DNA from: Corbicula japonica
Lineage: Eukaryota; Mollusca; Bivalvia; Venerida; Cyrenidae
Assembly: GCA_038501625.1 (NCBI GenBank)
Contig: JAZAYU010000113.1
Coordinates: 124,001-188,000, forward strand
Direction: 5' to 3'
Length of the DNA: 64,000 nt
Shown: positions 58,840 through 64,000 of the stretch, one piece after another
How positions within the stretch are numbered: position 1 is the stretch's first letter
Layout of the letters: every line of letters begins with the position of its first letter
Position numbers and translations under genes: made by a program
Notes under the pieces: model-generated
Databases searched by the model: none
Seen by the model: only the letters and a program-made list of their open reading frames with translations
What the model was told of the DNA's origin: nothing

Positions 58840-58995
58840 GTATGGTATGCTGGTTGCTGGTGTTGTCATTGTTGGTGTTGTTGTTGGTGGTGGTAGTGTT
58901 GTTGCTGGTGGTGGTGGTGGTTGTTGGTGTTGTTGTTGATGTTGTTGGTGGTGGTGGTGTTGATGTTGTTGGTGGTGGTGTTGGTGTTGCTGGTG
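58840..58995. repeat. GTT/GGT trinucleotide-rich tract
   Basis: Mixed GTTGTTGGTGGTGGT units on the plus strand. Confidence 0.9.
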
Positions 58996-59776
58996 TTGTA
59001 ATAGTATAGTAAAAGTATAGTAATAGTAATAGTAATAGTAATAGTAAAGTATAGTAATAGTAATAGTAATAGTATAGTATAGTATAGTTTAGTATAGTAT
59101 AGTATAGTATAGTATAGTATAGTATAGTATAGTATAGTATAGTATAGTATAGTATAGTATAGTATAGTAATAGTATAGTATAGTATAGTAGTAGTATAGT
59201 ATAGTATAGTAATAGTATAGTAATAGTATAGTAATAGTAAAGTAAAGTATAGTATAGTATGATAGTATAGTATAGTATAGTATAGTAATAGTATAGTATA
59301 GTAGTAGTATATTATAGTATAGTAATAGTATAGTAATAGTATAGTAATAGTATAGTATAGTATAGTATAGTATAGTATAGTATAGTATAGTATAGTATAG
59401 TAATAGTATAGTAATAGTAATAGTATAGTAAAGTATAGTATAGTAATAGTAATAGTATAGTAATAGTATGGTATAGTATAGTATAGTATAGTATAGAATA
59501 GTATAGTATAGTGTAGTGTAGTGTAGTGTAGTGTAGTGTAGTGTAGTATAGTATAGTATAGTATAGTATAGTATAGTATAGTATAGTATAGTATAGTATA
59601 GTATAGTATAGTATAGTATAGTATAGTATAGTATAGTAAAAGTATAGTAATAGTATAGTAATAGTATAGTATAGTATAGTAATAATATAGTAATAGTATA
59701 GTATGGTATGGTATGGTATGGTATGGTATGGTATGGTATGGTATGGTATAGTATAGTATAGTATAGTATAGTATAG
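58996..59776. repeat. ~0.78-kb ATAGT pentanucleotide tract
   Basis: Mainly ATAGT pentamers mixed with ATAGTA hexamers. Two homogenised variant blocks are present: GTGTA at ~59511-59546 and TATGG at ~59701-59750. The minus strand is open and would encode YYTIL repeats, purely because of the repeat. Confidence 0.97.
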
Positions 59777-59879
59777 TCTATGCCCCCACCCTCCCCACAA
59801 TTACTCAACACTTTCAACCAAAGTATGTTAAGTACATCTGTTTTAAACATTTTCTATAGCATTACATATGAAAAACACT

Positions 59880-61210
59880 AACATTGAACCTTTAAGAATT
59901 ATTTATGAGTCTTAATTCTAATTTCAAGTGAAAAGGGCAAAAATCAAATATAAAAAAGCAAGGATGAGTTATGGGTCTTTGAAAATAAACCTGATGTAAG
60001 ATAAAATAAAGGTATACAAAGTTTTAAACCTTAATTTTTAAGTCTAAAAAGGGCAGTAATTTGAAAAAATTCAAAGAGTTATGGTTCTTGGCATACATAG
60101 TCAGGGTCATGATGATGAATAAGTTTCAAAGCTATAGTACAAGAAGTATGAAAGTAACTAGCTTGCACGCAAACTTTAACCTGAAATTCCAAGTCAAAAA
60201 AGGGGCATAATTTGATTAAAAATGAAAGAAAGAGTTATGGTTCTTGGCATACATAGTCAGGGTCATGATGGTAAACAAGTGTCTTAAGTTTCAAAGCTAT
60301 AGTACAAGAACTATTTAAGTAACTACCTTGCACGCAAACTTTAACCTGAAATTCTAAGTCGAAAAAGGGCCATTATTTGATTAAAAATGAAAGAAAGAGT
60401 TATGGTTCTTGGCACACATAGTCAGGGTCATGATGGTAAACAAGTGTCTTAAGTTTCAAAGCTATAGTACAAGAAGTATTTAAGTAACTACCTTGCACGC
60501 AAACTTTAACCTGAAATTCTCAGTCGAAAAAGGGCCATAATTTGTACAAGAAGAAAATTAGAGTTATGGTTCTTGGCAGACAAACTTGAATTATGATGAT
60601 GAAGAAGTGTTGAAAGTTTCAAAGCTGTAGTATGAGTAGTATGGAAGTTATGGGTTTGTACAGTAGCTTGCACGCAAACTTTAACCTGAAATTCTAAGTC
60701 GAAAAAGGGGCATAATTTGATAAAAATGAAAGTTAGAGTTGTGGTTCTTGGCATACACACTTGGGATATGATGATTAACAAGTGTTGAAAGTTTCTAAGC
60801 TGTAGTATAAGTAGTATTGAAGTTATGGGTTTGTACAGTAGCTTGCACGCAAACTTTAACCTGAAATTCTAAGTCGAAAAAGGGCCATAATTTGATCAAA
60901 ATGAAAGTTAGAGTTATGGTTCTTGGCATACGCACACGGGACATGATGATGAACAAGTGTGCCAAGTTTTAAAGCTGTAGTACAGGTAGTATTGAAGTTA
61001 TGAGTTTGCACAGTAGCTTGCACGCAAACTTTAACCTGAAATTTTAAGTCAAAAAAGGGCCATAATTTGATCAAAATGAAAGTTAGAGTTATGGTTCTTG
61101 GCAAACACACTCAGGACATGATGATGAACAAGTGTGCCAAGTTTAAAAGCTGTAGCTATAGTAGTTTTTAAGATATAGGTAGGTTGCACGTAAACTTTAA
61201 CCAAAGCGGG
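59880..61210. repeat. ~170-bp tandem core units, about seven
   Basis: GCTTGCACGCAAACTTTAAC occurs near 60162, 60328, 60490, 60667, 60841 and 61016, with a variant near 61183. Each is followed by CTGAAATTCTAAGTCGAAAA, AGAGTTATGGTTCTTGGCA and AAGTTTCAAAGCT. Confidence 0.92.
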
Positions 61211-61290
61211 ACGGCGACGCCGACGCCGACGCCGACGCCCAAGTGAGTACAATAGCTCGACATATTCTTCGAATAGTCGAGCTAAAAATG

Positions 61291-62540
61291 TCAAAAACAT
61301 GTTATTATTGTTTCCTTTTTGTAAATGCTCTTTGTAAAACGGTAGCGGGGGAGGGGGTTAACCGCCTGAAACGATGGAAATAAATTTGTGTCCCAGCGCA
61401 TTGTTTAATCAAATGAACCACTGTCCATTCTAAAACAAATTCAAGTTATAATTATTAAATTTATCTAAAAAATACCAAATAAAAGACACTTTATTCACAT
61501 TTTACCAATAAATTGCGAAATGTCTTAAAGCTATCTCGTCTCACATTGATCACGGAACACTGCATAAAATTCATCATCCTGAACTGAATGTCAGATAAAT
61601 AGTCCGGCTGACTCTTTTCATGCTACTGAGTTCTACCATGCTAAATACGGTAGCATTTTCTATCCCCAGTCTAGCTGCATCGATAGTTGCTAACTTGAAT
61701 ATCACTAAAATCACTATTATAAAGCATATACGATTAGAATGAATTTACAAGTCAATGCAATAATTATTACATCGGGAAAAGTATCAACATTTTATTTAAT
61801 ATATAATAATAATAAACGTGCTTAAATGTTTATTAAATTTAATATATGTTTTATGTGGTACGGAATGTTATTCCTGTATCTAGGCTTTAAAATATCTGCA
61901 TTGATTGGTGCTTAAACAGTCATTAGGTCTACAATTTGCAGAATGCATTGATAAATAAAATTAGTATTCGGAAACAACAATTTAATCAAGTTTAAATATA
62001 GATATGAAACCAAAGCTGGATCAATTATTTCAAATAACAAAAGATCGCTTTACCATACCTTTGTTATCATATAAACAGCTTCAGTGATTATTTACTAAAT
62101 ATCAGTCCCAGATATCTAACTCGTCGGCATTCTTTGACTCGCATCGATTAATTACCGATGACCTTAATTGATGGCCAGTGTTCATTACAGAAATAAACAA
62201 TAAACATGTATAAGATACATGAAATTTAATCAGTAACTAATTGAAAATTAATAATCAGAATTGCACCTAAATGTAGCATTCATTTTATTAAAAAATAATT
62301 CAACAGAATTGTAGTTTAAAAGAAATTCGCCGATTAATTTACAGTAAGCATTTAACAGAATAGTTTTGACATTTTGATATAGATCCAAAACAGAAAACTG
62401 GATTACTTTTTTGTTTGTGAGTTAACGAATCGCTATCTTACACGATTGGCTTGTTACATTCATTCGTATTAAGTAATGTAAGGAGCGACTACTCAGTGAA
62501 AAAGAATGTTAACTAATAATCGAATAATAAGGTGATAAAA
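61291..62540. other. Upstream region of the last gene; no feature recognised
   Basis: AT-rich. No clear TATA box or repeat relationship; the promoter of the gene at 62541 presumably lies here. Confidence 0.5.
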
Positions 62541-63623
62541 ATGATGTCCACAGAGAGATTGAAAATACTGCACAAACAGGAGCAGAATCAAAGGAAGTTT
62601 GTGTGTGTAATGAACGATGTGGCGAAGACGCAACAGTTATTGTATGAAGGGTACATTGATAAGGAAAAACACGAAGCTGAGCAAAAATCTGACAAATCTA
62701 TTGTTATGACAAGGAGAAATATAGTTCGACAGAGAGTGTTGAAAGAATGTATGAAAAACAAGCGGGAGGATGTTGAAAGGAGCAACGCGAAGAAAATATT
62801 TGGACAATACAATGGGGAACAAGTTGAACATATAGCAAGCGGCATCGATACGTATCTGGAACAACATCACCCAAAGATAAGAAGAAGGCAGAAAGTCGAA
62901 CAACTCTTCGAGGAAGGATACCGCAAAGGGGCAATTTTAGACAACAGAATGGTACACGATAAAGTGAACGAGTACTTTGAGCGTCCGCTTATCAAATTTC
63001 CCGACAAACCCGAAAGCATCGATGCAAGAAAAATAAATAAGTTCCCGGCATTAACAAGATCATTTTACACCGGTAATTTTCAAAGTTCAAAGCATTCACC
63101 AGTTGATGAAAAGCAAAAGGACCATTCGAAACATAGTGGTGATACTGCAGTCGAGGCCCCAGAGATATTGTTTGTGAAAAGAAAGGTTAGCAAGTTCTTA
63201 AACGAGGACGTGCCAGATGACGTGTCCGTTCAAAGTGAAACGCCACCTGTACTATCCCACGAAAGCAAGAGCCGAGGAATACGACCTTTAACGCTTCCCC
63301 CGATTAAAATCGGTACGGATAATTACGTTGTTCCGCCAAGAAAAAATAAGGATTGTATATCGGAGCTAATAAACAGACTTCACAAAGCAAAGAGCGACCG
63401 GGATAAAGAAAAGAAGCAGAAAAAGGAGCGTAGATCTAAACGTCTTCAACATGAAAGAGTATTTGGAGTTGGACATTCCTCGGAAATCATAGATATGTAC
63501 GGATCAACCAGCAACGAGATTTTAAAGTACGAAACAGGAAAATCAATGACAAGTGAAACGGATGTGTCAGCTTGGCCTGTAAGTGACACAAAGAGTGCAC
63601 TCCGCCTCCCGCGTATAAACTGA
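62541..63623 (+). CDS. Uncharacterised basic protein, 360 residues, single exon
   Basis: Uninterrupted frame from ATG at 62541 (context AAAAATGATG; a second ATG follows at once) to TGA at 63621-63623. The in-frame GTG at 62532 is not a plausible eukaryotic start. The protein is strongly charged and has no signal peptide or membrane segment. The first half is probably helical (RLKILHKQEQNQRKF; LFEEGYRKGAILDNRMVHDK). A Lys/Arg-rich stretch lies near residues 285-305 (KSDRDKEKKQKKERRSKR). The C-terminal ~50 residues are Ser/Thr-rich. I do not recognise a family. Codon use and the long clean frame amid decayed repeats argue that it is real. The lack of introns may mean a retrocopy or a naturally intronless gene. 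Confidence 0.8.
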   Translation: MMSTERLKILHKQEQNQRKFVCVMNDVAKTQQLLYEGYIDKEKHEAEQKSDKSIVMTRRNIVRQRVLKECMKNKREDVERSNAKKIFGQYNGEQVEHIASGIDTYLEQHHPKIRRRQKVEQLFEEGYRKGAILDNRMVHDKVNEYFERPLIKFPDKPESIDARKINKFPALTRSFYTGNFQSSKHSPVDEKQKDHSKHSGDTAVEAPEILFVKRKVSKFLNEDVPDDVSVQSETPPVLSHESKSRGIRPLTLPPIKIGTDNYVVPPRKNKDCISELINRLHKAKSDRDKEKKQKKERRSKRLQHERVFGVGHSSEIIDMYGSTSNEILKYETGKSMTSETDVSAWPVSDTKSALRLPRIN

Positions 63624-63780
63624 TCAGTTAGGCTAACAGGCTGATACATATAGCTTTTTTAATCTATAAAATTGTATAATATTAAATTTTAAAATGTATT
63701 TATGGAACCTTTTTTGGTAAATTTTAAGTGAATTTCTATAATTTCAAACAATTAATATGTAATTTTAAATTTTAAAGTGT

Positions 63781-63786
63781 AATAAA
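63781..63786 (+). terminator. Polyadenylation signal for the last gene
   Basis: AATAAA about 158 nt after the stop codon, within AATAAATAAACAG; a later AATAAAATAATAATAAT cluster begins near 63968. Confidence 0.5.
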
Positions 63787-64000
63787 TAAACAGACGCGTA
63801 CATGACTTTGCACAAACTTCGGGGTTAATTTTATGTATGAACTGTCTCCGTAAATAATTGTACACGGGCCAGTCTATGGTTAAGGGTTATGAACGGTGAT
63901 AATTTAGCAACGATGTGTACATACCTTCATAATGACAAACTGTACTGAGGTATTAATCCGCAATGTCTGAAATAAAATAATAATAATACACATATAATAA

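Larger units (their letters stand above)
58540..61290. mobile_element. Core-repeat element with microsatellite expansion (Helentron-associated type)
   Basis: Left end AACAAGAGCCAGTCGGAAAC and GCAAGCTCGACTATTCGAAA; right end AATAGCTCGACATATTCTTC and GAATAGTCGAGCTA, the latter two folding into a terminal hairpin. Inside, in order: left arm, GTT/GGT-rich tract (58840-58995), ATAGT-type tract (58996-59776), about seven core units of ~170 bp (59880-61210), and (GACGCC)n at 61210-61240. It encodes nothing. The layout resembles the element at 33230-35078 and fits the bivalve 'pearl' type. Confidence 0.75.

Noticed and set aside
59089..59850. 253-residue and 162-residue minus-strand frames of YYTIL repeats
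   Set aside because: Direct translation of the ATAGT microsatellite; open in several frames at once.
60506..61300. Three minus-strand frames of 83-91 residues
   Set aside because: Translations of the ~170-bp core repeats; the same peptide blocks recur in each.
62532..62540. Upstream start of the last gene at 62532
   Set aside because: That codon is GTG; the first ATG in frame is at 62541.
62588..62934. Minus-strand frames of 76-88 residues
   Set aside because: Antisense shadows of the 360-residue gene.

Overview
The window reads as nuclear DNA of a marine invertebrate, most likely a bivalve mollusc. It is AT-rich, its genes are split by GT-AG introns, and it is crowded with repeats of kinds I associate with bivalves: a tRNA-derived SINE, elements with ~160-175 bp core repeats, Tc1/mariner relics, Penelope-like reverse transcriptase relics, fold-back elements and many minisatellites. 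Nothing looks bacterial, and the species cannot be named from sequence alone.

Only three credible protein-coding genes were found. Two are paralogous monocarboxylate-transporter-like genes (SLC16/MCT family) arranged head to head: copy 1 on the minus strand (27692-38267) and copy 2 on the plus strand (52984-57615). Each has six recognisable coding exons with matching phases and nearly matching lengths; the initiating exon was not found for either. The third is an intronless gene for a basic, charged protein of 360 residues (62541-63623) that I do not recognise.

Layout. 1-6150: two inverted, decayed reverse transcriptase (Penelope-like) relics flanking a 66-bp and a 28-bp minisatellite. 6180-11840: a dispersed repeat, a fold-back element, two further minisatellites and a possible orphan cysteine-rich exon. 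11842-13260: a decayed mariner. 14259-22550: a 4.1-kb non-coding element that has inserted into another copy of itself in opposite orientation, each with a TA target duplication. 22740-27640: LINE, SINE and dispersed repeats. 27692-38267: MCT copy 1. Its first recognised intron has grown to 5.2 kb by transposon insertion, and its exon d has a 73-bp minisatellite made from its own 3' end and splice donor. 38268-52983: the shared upstream region, full of MITEs, minisatellites and a pair of 0.46-kb direct repeats. 52984-57615: MCT copy 2. 58540-61290: an element with core repeats and ~0.8 kb of ATAGT-type microsatellite. 62541-63623: the last gene.

The most informative biological signal is the divergence of the two transporters. 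Copy 1 keeps the Asp and Arg in the predicted TM8 that MCT1-type proton-coupled carriers need. Copy 2 has Asn and Gly there, although its reading frame is intact. At the TM1 lysine the pattern reverses: copy 2 keeps Lys and copy 1 has Arg.
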